DNA of 5,759 nt. Source: an uncultured Kiloniellales bacterium. Lineage in GTDB: Bacteria > Pseudomonadota > Alphaproteobacteria > Kiloniellales > JAKSDN01. This document shows positions 1-4,935 of the stretch, one piece after another. Under the pieces are notes generated by a model. It ran no database searches. It was given only the letters and a program-made list of their open reading frames with translations, and was not told the origin of the DNA. A program made the translations under genes and the position numbers. Position 1 is the first letter of the stretch. The number at the start of each line of letters is the position of its first letter. The stretch lies in NCBI GenBank assembly GCA_937974415.1, contig CALJXB010000375.1, forward strand, positions 1 to 5,759, given 5' to 3'.

Positions 1-113
1 CGGGTACAGATTCGGATCGATGGCGACAGTACTGGGCTGTGAACACGCCGTTCAAGGATCCGAAAGACCTGGAACACCTTCTGGACGGACTTCACAAGGC
101 GGGACTTCCCTGA
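1..113 (+). CDS. C-terminal tail of a convergent gene, probably a TPR-containing class III adenylate/guanylate cyclase (partial)
   Basis: In the frame beginning at base 3 there are 36 open codons ending in TGA at 111-113; the 5' part lies outside the window. The fragment has aromatic and acidic residues early (DRWRQYWAVNTPFKDP) and ends KDLEHLLDGLHKAGLP. From memory, a closing segment of the form DPaDLEHlLDGLRKAGLP is very common at the C-terminus of alphaproteobacterial cyclase proteins with TPR repeats, and of related winged-helix/TPR proteins. The catalytic domain is not visible, so the family is inferred from the tail only. The gene converges on the formate dehydrogenase operon and is unlikely to belong to it. 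The competing plus-strand reading starting at base 20 is out of frame with this one and has no such motif. Confidence 0.6.
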   Translation, partial: GTDSDRWRQYWAVNTPFKDPKDLEHLLDGLHKAGLP

Positions 114-136
114 GTCGGATTGCCATCCGGCTCGGG
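109..136 (+). terminator. Hairpin over the stop codon of the convergent gene, possible terminator
   Basis: Bases 109-120 pair with 125-136 around the loop TGCC (121-124), giving a 12-bp stem with two G-T wobbles. The stem includes the TGA stop at 111-113. No T-run follows on either strand, so this is not a textbook intrinsic terminator. It may still end or stabilise the plus-strand transcript between two convergent genes. Confidence 0.35.
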
Positions 137-438
137 CGACACAGAAATACACACAGGTTAACCTCATTTCCCGTCTGTGCGTTTACGGCCGCTTATGGCT
201 AATAACGGCCGGAGTACTTGGCCGTCGAATAGGCCCGCCTTGAGATCCAAGACCGGACTTAAAGGACCGGGCCGGCGCCGACGGCAACCGCTTCTTCAAG
301 GTCGCCGGTGCGATCCGCTTGGCGGGCCGGCTCCGCGTTCCAATTCAGGATGGCCGGAACCCGGCGCGGACGCCTCGCGGTCGCCCGCGAGGCCGGGGCG
401 GAGGAGCCGTCAGGGCCGCACCGCACGCGTGCGCGCGC
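114..438. other. Convergent intergenic region with no recognisable gene
   Basis: This stretch of about 325 bases separates the plus-strand gene tail from the end of the minus-strand operon. I find no open frame with a protein-like composition. The plus-strand frames here are rich in Arg, Gly and Pro, as expected from GC-rich noncoding DNA. The visible structures are the hairpin at 109-136, a perfect 10-bp palindrome AGGTTAACCT at 155-164, the hairpin at 372-393, and a 12-bp palindrome CGCACGCGTGCG at 422-433. The AT-richer part around 140-200 differs in composition from the GC-rich part that follows. Confidence 0.6.
372..393 (-). terminator. GNRA-capped hairpin downstream of the last operon gene, possible terminator
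   Basis: Bases 372-380 (GCCTCGCGG) pair perfectly with 385-393 (CCGCGAGGC), a 9-bp stem. On the minus-strand transcript the four-base loop reads GCGA, which fits the stable GNRA tetraloop class. The hairpin lies about 45 nt after the stop codon of the 40-aa gene, where the operon transcript would be expected to end. There is no U-run after it, so it may be a Rho-assisted end or an RNA 3' stabiliser rather than an intrinsic terminator. Confidence 0.4.
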
Positions 439-561
439 CTAAAGCCTGACGCTGCCGCCGGAGTAGACGTCGGCCGAGGTCAGGCCCAAGGCTTGCAGGG
501 CGAAGTGGGCGGCCACGGCGATCACCACGGCGGCGGCGCAACCGGCGAGAAAGGCTTTCAT
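439..561 (-). CDS. 40-aa single-helix membrane micro-protein
   Basis: ATG at 561-559 to TAG at 441-439 encodes 40 residues. The N-terminus MKAFLAGC is followed by an Ala/Val-rich hydrophobic helix to about residue 24, then a short polar tail ending ADVYSGGSVRL. AAGGA at 571-575 sits 9 nt upstream of the ATG, a good Shine-Dalgarno spacing. From memory, alphaproteobacteria have many small single-helix proteins with a tail around an aromatic-Ser motif and a terminal V-R; this one resembles them, but I cannot name the family. It lies 78 nt after the WD40-cytochrome c gene on the same strand and could be the last cistron of the operon or have its own promoter. The helix could be an uncleaved signal anchor with the tail in the periplasm. 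A chance reading is possible at this length, but ribosome site, charge pattern and hydrophobicity agree. Confidence 0.65.
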   Translation of the reverse strand: MKAFLAGCAAAVVIAVAAHFALQALGLTSADVYSGGSVRL

Positions 562-594
562 GTCATCGCGTCCTTGGCAGGCAGGGTTCGGAGC

Positions 595-622
595 ATTCTT
601 GTAGCACAGGCGCCGTTGTAAA
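595..622 (-). promoter_or_regulatory. Weak sigma70-like promoter candidate ahead of the 40-aa gene
   Basis: On the minus strand, TTTACA (622-617) matches the -35 consensus at five of six bases. After a 16-bp spacer comes AAGAAT (600-595), four of six for the -10. The start of the 40-aa gene lies about 34 nt further on. The match is modest and could be chance; it would allow the micro-protein to be made independently of the operon. Confidence 0.22.
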
Positions 623-639
623 GGAGATGGACGCCACCG

Positions 640-1956
640 TCACGGTTGCGGCGCGGTAATTCGTTTCAGAAAGGCGATCAGCTCGGCCCGGTCCTCCGGG
701 TTTGGCATGCGCTGCAAGGGCATCTTCGAGCCGGGGACATACTCTGCCGGCCCCTCGGCAAACAACGCATCGATGGTGGTCTCGTTCCACACCAGGTCGC
801 TGTTCCTCAGCGCCTCGGAATAGCGGTAGCCGGAGATCTGGCCGAACGGCCGGCCGAACAGGCCGTAGAGCGTCGGGCCGGCCCTGTTGCCGCCGTCCTC
901 GCCCAGGGTGTGACAAGCGCTGCACTTGCGGTACAGCTGGGCGCCGCGGCTGCCGTCGTCCCAGCTGGCTGTGTGGGCCCTCCCGCCCACTCCGTTGGCG
1001 ATTTCGCGCCCGCTCGCCAGGTCCCAGATTCGCAGCACCTCATCGGCGCCGGCGGAGACCAGGCGGCCGCCATCCGGCGTGTAGCGCAGCGACCAGACCG
1101 GGTCCCCGTGGCCCTCCAGCACGGTAACGCCGGTGCCGGTCTCAAGGTCCCAGAGGCGGATCGTGCCGTCGAGGCCCGCTGAGGCCGCGTGCCGGCCGTC
1201 AAAAGACACCGCCAGGCCGAGGATCGGCCCGTCATGGCCGCGGATGACGTCGACCTCCTCGCCCGTCTCCAGGTCCCAGACCCGCAGGGTCTCGTCGCCG
1301 CTGACCGAGACGGCGCGCGCACCGTTGGGCGTGAAGGCGACCGCGTTGACGCCGAACTCGTGGCCCCGGAACGTGCGGAGCTCGACGCCGTCGCTCACCT
1401 GCCACAGGATGAGCGCGGTATCGTAGCCGGCACTGAGAAGCGACCCGCCGTCCGGCGAAAAGGCGACGGCATTGACGTTGTCCGTGTGGCCTTCGAGGGT
1501 CTTGAGGAGGCTCCGGGCCTCCAAATCCCAGAGCCGGACGCTGCGGTCCCAGCCGGCCGAGGCGGCGAGGCGCCCGTCGGGCGAAACGGCAACCCCGGCG
1601 ACCTTGCCCTGGTGGCCGGCGAAGCTGTGCAGCAACCGGCCGCTCTCGAGGTCCCACAATCGCAACTGGCCGTCGTCGCTGGCGGACACGGCGCGCTTGC
1701 CGTCCGGCAGGATAGCAACCGCGTTCACCGCGCCCCCGTGGTCGTCGAAGGTCCTGAGTTCGCGCTGGCCCTCCAGGTCCCACAGCATGGCGGTATAGTC
1801 GAAGCTGGCGCTCAAGACCCGGCGCCCGTCGGGGCTCACGTCCAACCCCTTGACGGCGCCGCCGTGACCGTCCAGTTGAGCGTTCGCAGGCACCGCAACA
1901 AGCAGTGCCAACGCAGCCAGTAGCCAGATCATCGTGTGCTTTATCGCGTCCGTCAT
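640..1956 (-). CDS. Exported seven-bladed WD40 propeller fused to a class I cytochrome c
   Basis: This 438-residue protein has a signal peptide (hydrophobic 9-25, likely cleaved ANA|Q at 26/27), a WD40 domain (about 28-315) and a C-terminal haem domain (about 334-438). The seven blades keep exactly 42 residues between equivalent positions: His 31, 73, 115, 157, 199, 241, 283; Asp 53, 95, 137, 179, 221, 263, 305; Trp 59, 101, 143, 185, 227, 269, 311. Blade 4 departs from the WDL ending (WQVS). The haem domain has CSACH at 345-349 for covalent haem c, a GPTLYGLFGR stretch typical of cytochrome c2-like proteins, and GSKMP with Met412 as probable sixth ligand. Known family roles are protein-protein scaffold plus one-electron carrier; a role in formate electron transfer is inferred from position, the last large gene after fdhC. 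The start is 9 nt after the preceding stop, with GAAGG only 2 nt from ATG; Met9 at 1932 is an alternative giving a more compact signal peptide. Confidence 0.96.
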   Translation of the reverse strand: MTDAIKHTMIWLLAALALLVAVPANAQLDGHGGAVKGLDVSPDGRRVLSASFDYTAMLWDLEGQRELRTFDDHGGAVNAVAILPDGKRAVSASDDGQLRLWDLESGRLLHSFAGHQGKVAGVAVSPDGRLAASAGWDRSVRLWDLEARSLLKTLEGHTDNVNAVAFSPDGGSLLSAGYDTALILWQVSDGVELRTFRGHEFGVNAVAFTPNGARAVSVSGDETLRVWDLETGEEVDVIRGHDGPILGLAVSFDGRHAASAGLDGTIRLWDLETGTGVTVLEGHGDPVWSLRYTPDGGRLVSAGADEVLRIWDLASGREIANGVGGRAHTASWDDGSRGAQLYRKCSACHTLGEDGGNRAGPTLYGLFGRPFGQISGYRYSEALRNSDLVWNETTIDALFAEGPAEYVPGSKMPLQRMPNPEDRAELIAFLKRITAPQP

Positions 1957-1965
1957 GGCCTTCGA

Positions 1966-2628
1966 CTAATACACGGAGAAGGTTTGCTCGCGCACGGTGC
2001 GGCCCAGACTCCGTACCAGAGACTCAACCATCTGCGGCACGTAGGGTTCCGCCTGGCCCCGGTCGGTCTCGACGATGGCATGGCCCTCCCAAACCACCTC
2101 GCCGAGGCTCCGCTCCCGCAGGACAGCCTCGATCTCGAAGCTGCTGAATGTCCGGCCCTCGCGGTCGGCGTAGCGGCCGCCGAGAATACTGTCCTGGGAG
2201 GAGGACCAGACGTTCATCTCGACCCGTGACGACTCGTCCGACGTGGTCGACAGGCGGCCGAGGCTCGGGCCGTCGGCGACGAAGCGGCCCGAGCGCGTCG
2301 TACTGCTCAGTTCGAGCTCGAACAGCGGGTTGTCGCCGAGGTCGTGATTGGCCCGTTCCAGGGCGGCAAGCATTTGGTCGCGGATGCGAAGGTCCAGTCT
2401 CGAATCGTCGAACAGGATGACCGACAGCGACAGGGGGTCCGGCACCTCGCGGTAGGACACCGCTTGGACGACGCCCAGCCCGCTCGCCCCGCCGGACTGG
2501 GCCCAGACCGGCGAAACCGCGCCTAGCGTCAACCAGAGGACGGCCAGCAAGAGCCCGACCGCCAGGACTCCGGCGCGCATCATGCCGGTCGCGCGCCGCC
2601 CCGCCGTCACATTATGCCACCGGGCCAT
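1966..2628 (-). CDS. Unrecognised exported 220-aa protein of the formate dehydrogenase operon
   Basis: I do not recognise this family. The N-terminus has a basic region and a hydrophobic segment (about 18-38) ending PVWA|Q near residue 43, a probable type I signal peptide, so the mature protein should be periplasmic (about 177 residues). It has no cysteine, no haem motif and no further membrane helix. Features seen: an amphipathic region with LSVILFDDSRLDLRIRDQML (67-86), a Ser/Thr-rich middle (109-146), a strand-like block FEIEAVLRERSLGEVVWEGH (164-183) and a C-terminal helix VPQMVESLVRSLGR (197-210). This pattern resembles small alpha/beta periplasmic proteins in general but does not fix a function. 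It begins 9 nt after the fdhC stop and ends 9 nt before the WD40-cytochrome gene, so it is very probably co-translated with both. No clear Shine-Dalgarno precedes the 2628 start. Met16/Met17 (2583, 2580) would give a more usual signal peptide length and may be the true start. Confidence 0.85.
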   Translation of the reverse strand: MARWHNVTAGRRATGMMRAGVLAVGLLLAVLWLTLGAVSPVWAQSGGASGLGVVQAVSYREVPDPLSLSVILFDDSRLDLRIRDQMLAALERANHDLGDNPLFELELSSTTRSGRFVADGPSLGRLSTTSDESSRVEMNVWSSSQDSILGGRYADREGRTFSSFEIEAVLRERSLGEVVWEGHAIVETDRGQAEPYVPQMVESLVRSLGRTVREQTFSVY

Positions 2629-2637
2629 TCTGTCGGA

Positions 2638-3789
2638 TCATTCCGCCGGCTGGGCGGCGCCGGAATGGGGTTCGTCCGGGTCAGGAATCGGCTCGCCCTT
2701 CAGTTCGGCAACCCAGACGTTGTGATGCTCGCGCGCCCAGTTCTCGTCCACCTGTCCGGAGCCCATGGCAGCGAAGGCCCCCTCCATACCGAGTGAACCG
2801 ATGTAGATATGGGCCAGAATGATGGCGATCATGATGAGCCCGACGATGCCGTGCCAGACCTGGGACAGCTGCATCTCCTCCATCGCCGAGATCTCCGTCG
2901 GCAGCCGGAAGCCGATGGCGTTCAGCGCCTGGAACGTCGGCTCGAAAACCGCGATCTGGAAGGGAAACAAGAGCGCGATACCCGAGAGTGACAGAGATCC
3001 GCCGCCCAGCACCACTGCCCAGAAGATCAGCTTCTGGCCGAAGTTGAACTTGCGCGACGGGGGATGCACCCCTTTGGTGAACAAGCCGCCCGCCTCGCTG
3101 ATCCAGTGCATGTCGTATTTGTTCGGCAGGTTGTCCCGCACCCATAGCACGAACATGAGAACGACGCCGGCCATGAACCCGAAAGCGAGGTAGTTGTGCG
3201 CGTACTTGCCCGCCAGGGTCAGCGCCGCAAAGGCCTCCGGGCCCAGTGCGGGCAGCAGCGCATGCTTGCCGTAGAGCATGTTGAGGCCGGTGAGGGCGAG
3301 GACGATGAAGCAGATCGCGGTCAGCCAGTGGGCAAATCGCTCGATGCTGTTGAACCTTTCGATCGTCTGGCCGCTCATCCCGCTTTCCACGCGGATGCGG
3401 CCGCGAATGGCGAAGAACAGCGCCAGCAGCCCCCCCATGCCCAAGACGATCCAGGCGCCGGAAACGGTCACCGGGCCGTTGCGCCAGGCCCGCCAGTTGT
3501 CGCCTTCGGACTGGACCAGGACGCCGGCTTGCTTGTCCGGAATCGAAACGCTGCCCTGAACGCCGTTGCGCACCGCGCGCCACAGCTCCGAATCGCTCGC
3601 GTTACCCAGCGAGTCCCCGGGCACGTTGCCCATCGACGGCATTTCGGGTTCGACGCTGCGGTCGTTGGTCTGCGCCCAGGCCTCGCCGCCTAGTCCGTCA
3701 GGCGCAGCCGCGGCGAGAACCACGCCGAGGATCGCCAAGATGGCAAGGCGCATCGCGAGCGCCGTCCAATCGGTCTTGGGTTGGATCAT
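2638..3789 (-). CDS. fdhC: Formate dehydrogenase gamma subunit, membrane cytochrome b
   Basis: This 383-residue subunit anchors the FDH complex and passes electrons to the quinone pool through two b haems. An N-terminal signal peptide (about 11-40, AWA|Q) is followed by a periplasmic head (41-108) and an extra helix (about 109-127). The four-helix cytochrome b core follows, with helices around 153-173, 199-217, 253-275 and 313-332. Probable haem ligands are His154 (RFAHW), His198 (KYAHNY), His313 (VWHG) and His327 (LAHIYIG). The 14-residue spacing of the last two equals that of His155 and His169 in E. coli FdnI, as I recall those ligands. The signal peptide and head make it longer than FdnI (about 217 residues), as is usual for the longer gamma family outside enterics. 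The C-terminus is polar and presumably cytoplasmic. The start is supported by GGAGG 6 nt upstream (3796-3800). Confidence 0.96.
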   Translation of the reverse strand: MIQPKTDWTALAMRLAILAILGVVLAAAAPDGLGGEAWAQTNDRSVEPEMPSMGNVPGDSLGNASDSELWRAVRNGVQGSVSIPDKQAGVLVQSEGDNWRAWRNGPVTVSGAWIVLGMGGLLALFFAIRGRIRVESGMSGQTIERFNSIERFAHWLTAICFIVLALTGLNMLYGKHALLPALGPEAFAALTLAGKYAHNYLAFGFMAGVVLMFVLWVRDNLPNKYDMHWISEAGGLFTKGVHPPSRKFNFGQKLIFWAVVLGGGSLSLSGIALLFPFQIAVFEPTFQALNAIGFRLPTEISAMEEMQLSQVWHGIVGLIMIAIILAHIYIGSLGMEGAFAAMGSGQVDENWAREHHNVWVAELKGEPIPDPDEPHSGAAQPAE

Positions 3790-3845
3790 TCTAGACCTCC
3801 GAGCCCTTTGAGATACTCTCGGACGAGCTCTCCGGGCGAGTGCAA
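3786..3845 (-). other. Possible micro-ORF resembling the start of a HigA-type antitoxin, overlapping the fdhC start
   Basis: In the gap before fdhC one minus-strand frame reads GRPLHSPGELVREYLKGLG and ends at TGA 3788-3786, overlapping the fdhC ATG in the coupled form ATGA. The pattern RPxHxPGExxREyLxxLG is like the N-terminus of HigA/VapI antitoxins (RPPxHPGExLREExLxPLG). The only initiators available are non-ATG, for example TTG at 3845. No helix-turn-helix follows. It may be a decayed remnant, a leader peptide or chance. Similarity is judged by eye. Confidence 0.2.
3796..3800 (-). promoter_or_regulatory. Shine-Dalgarno of fdhC
   Basis: GGAGG on the minus strand, 6 nt ahead of the ATG at 3789. 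It fixes the fdhC start and makes it one of the best ribosome sites in the window. Confidence 0.85.
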
Positions 3846-3873
3846 TGGCCGTCCCAGTCGGGCCGACTCCCCG

Positions 3874-4068
3874 TCAATTGCCGCCTTGCAGTTTGGCGCG
3901 TTGGCGCAACTCGTTCAGCTGCTCGTTTTCCAATGGATCTTCGAACGGGCCAAGGTAGGTGCCTTTCTCATAGCGCAGAACGCGGCCCTGCTCGGCCTCG
4001 TCACAAGCCGAGACGAGCAAGCCGGCGAAAGCGACCGCAAGGCACAAGGCCCATTTCATGTGTGGCAT
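3874..4068 (-). CDS. 64-aa lipoprotein between fdh3B and fdhC
   Basis: The product has a short signal peptide (hydrophobic residues 6-19) and a lipobox LLVSAC with the lipidated cysteine at 22. The mature chain is only 43 residues, starting CDEAEQ, with a middle RYEKGTYLG (32-40) and a helical end NEQLNELRQRAKLQ (48-61). The Asp after the cysteine would, by the E. coli Lol rule, keep the protein in the inner membrane, beside FdhC; the rule is less certain in alphaproteobacteria. I know no defined function. The location suggests an accessory or assembly factor of the membrane FDH complex, which is inference. AGGA at 4074-4077 is 5 nt before the first ATG, and a purine-rich GAGGGGGAG lies at 4081-4089. 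The third codon after the first Met is another ATG (4059), which would shorten the signal peptide slightly. The gene follows a 255-nt gap after fdh3B and precedes fdhC by 84 nt. Confidence 0.8.
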   Translation of the reverse strand: MPHMKWALCLAVAFAGLLVSACDEAEQGRVLRYEKGTYLGPFEDPLENEQLNELRQRAKLQGGN

Positions 4069-4092
4069 GGGAATCCTGAACTCCCCCTCTCA

Positions 4093-4109
4093 TCCGCAAA
4101 GCCTGCGGA
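4093..4109 (-). other. Small hairpin ahead of the lipoprotein ribosome site
   Basis: TCCGCA and TGCGGA (4093-4098 and 4104-4109) form a 6-bp stem with a 5-nt loop. It ends just before the purine-rich stretch upstream of the lipoprotein start. It could influence ribosome access, but a stem this short can occur by chance. Confidence 0.25.
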
Positions 4110-4249
4110 ACTCCGAGGATTTGGTTTCGGCATTCTTCTTAAGCGGCGCAAGGGTTGCAAATCAAGGCCACAGTTGAAATCGACAAATGAACCGCACCCG
4201 AAGGCCGCTCGTGTTCGGATCCGCTCAAGCCCAGCCTGCCTTGGCTCCC

Positions 4250-4292
4250 TTGAAGTGGGGGGCGGCGATCGCTCGCCGCCCCCGATCTTCAA
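4250..4292 (-). terminator. Strong two-part hairpin after fdh3B, attenuator or RNA-stabilising element
   Basis: The core is a perfect 11-bp stem, GGGGGCGGCGA (4258-4268) with TCGCCGCCCCC (4273-4283). On the minus-strand RNA it is closed by the tetraloop GCGA, of the GNRA class. An outer 6-bp stem, TTGAAG (4250-4255) with CTTCAA (4287-4292), extends it across small internal loops. It lies 31 nt after the fdh3B stop and inside the operon. There is no U-run, so complete intrinsic termination is unlikely. More likely roles are partial termination or protection of the fdhA-fdh3B mRNA end, giving more catalytic than membrane subunit. Confidence 0.5.
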
Positions 4293-4323
4293 ACGCCATT
4301 CCGGTTCGAAACGGCTGGGCCGG

Positions 4324-4920
4324 TCAGGAGCCCGACTTCTGCTGATAAGCCGTGCCCCAGCCCCAGGCGCCCGAACCGAATCCGCGGGCGACGACCCGCT
4401 CGCGGTAGATGTCGGACACCACGTCACCGTCGCCACCGAGCAGTGCCTTGGTCGCGCACATCTCGGCACAGAGCGGCAACTTGCCTTCGGCCAGGCGGTT
4501 ACGCCCATACTTCTGGAATTCGGCTCCGGAGTGGTCCTCCTCAGGCCCGCCGGCGCAGAAGGTGCACTTATCCATCTTGCCGCGGGAGCCGAAGTTGCCC
4601 GCCTGCGGATACTGCGGCGCCCCGAAAGGACAGGCGTAGAAGCAGTAGCCGCAACCGATGCAGAGGTCCTTCGAGTGGAGCACCACCCCTTCCTCGGTCT
4701 GGTAGATGCAATCCACCGGACAGACCGCGATACAGGGCGCATCCGAACAATGCATGCAGGCGACCGAGATCGACCGCTCGCCGGGCTTGCCGTCGTTGAT
4801 GGTGACGACCCGGCGGCGATTGATGCCCCAGGGGACCTCATGCTCGTTCTTGCACGCCACGACGCAGGCGTTGCACTCGATGCAACGCTCTGCGTCACAG
4901 AGGAATTTCATTCGTGCCAT
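4324..4920 (-). CDS. fdh3B: Formate dehydrogenase beta subunit, four-cluster ferredoxin-type (Fdh3B family)
   Basis: This complete 198-residue iron-sulphur subunit relays electrons from the molybdenum subunit to the cytochrome b subunit. Four cysteine groups for [4Fe-4S] clusters are visible: C13-C16-C19-C23 (CIECNACVVAC), C55-C58-C63-C67 (CMHCSDAPCIAVCP), C87-C90-C93-C97 (CIGCGYCFYACP) and C119-C122 with C151-C155 (CTFC and CAEMC). Extra cysteines are C8 and C71. Unlike E. coli FdnH (about 294 residues) it has no C-terminal membrane helix, and its length fits the short Fdh3B type. It has no signal peptide of its own; in this class it is exported bound to the Tat-targeted alpha subunit. The C-terminus is Gly/Trp-rich (GFGSGAWGWGTAY). 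Its gene starts 14 nt after fdhA with a strong ribosome site. Confidence 0.97.
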   Translation of the reverse strand: MARMKFLCDAERCIECNACVVACKNEHEVPWGINRRRVVTINDGKPGERSISVACMHCSDAPCIAVCPVDCIYQTEEGVVLHSKDLCIGCGYCFYACPFGAPQYPQAGNFGSRGKMDKCTFCAGGPEEDHSGAEFQKYGRNRLAEGKLPLCAEMCATKALLGGDGDVVSDIYRERVVARGFGSGAWGWGTAYQQKSGS

Positions 4921-4929
4921 AGCTCAGGT

Positions 4930-4935
4930 CCTCCT
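4930..4935 (-). promoter_or_regulatory. Shine-Dalgarno of fdh3B overlapping the fdhA stop
   Basis: AGGAGG on the minus strand, 9 nt before the fdh3B ATG. It shares a base with the fdhA stop (TAAGGAGG, 4937-4930), so ribosomes ending fdhA are placed directly on the next start, which favours balanced synthesis of the two subunits. Confidence 0.88.

Larger units (their letters stand above)
4069..4323. other. Intra-operon gap between fdh3B and the lipoprotein gene
   Basis: These 255 bases hold no gene that I can support. They contain the strong hairpin at 4250-4292 and the small one at 4093-4109. The part from about 4110 to 4200 is less GC-rich than its surroundings and would be the place for an internal promoter, but I see no convincing -35/-10 pair. 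Minus-strand mini-frames of 24-25 codons exist at about 4227-4301 and 4056-4135 but lack ribosome sites and protein-like composition. Confidence 0.55.

Noticed and set aside
20..202. Plus-strand open frame at the left edge
   Set aside because: Out of frame with the tail whose KDLEHLLDGLHKAGLP ending looks genuinely protein-coding.
319..621. Plus-strand open frame of 100 codons over the 40-aa gene
   Set aside because: Low-complexity Arg/Gly/Ala content, antisense to a better-supported small gene with a ribosome site.
563..925. Minus-strand open frame of 120 codons over the cytochrome domain
   Set aside because: It overlaps the haem domain out of frame and has the Arg/Pro-rich composition of a shadow frame.
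646..1923. Plus-strand open frames opposite the WD40-cytochrome gene (646-1182 and 1189-1923)
   Set aside because: Their repeat-like composition mirrors the WD40 repeats on the other strand; the minus strand has the haem motif, signal peptide and perfect blade spacing.
4156..4170. Sigma54-like sequence TGGCCTTGATTTGCA on the minus strand before the lipoprotein gene
   Set aside because: The spacing between the GG and GC elements is 9 nt rather than the required 10, and the rest of the consensus is poor.
4227..4301. 24-codon minus-strand mini-ORF through the large hairpin
   Set aside because: No ribosome site, and its codons are mostly dictated by the stem sequence.
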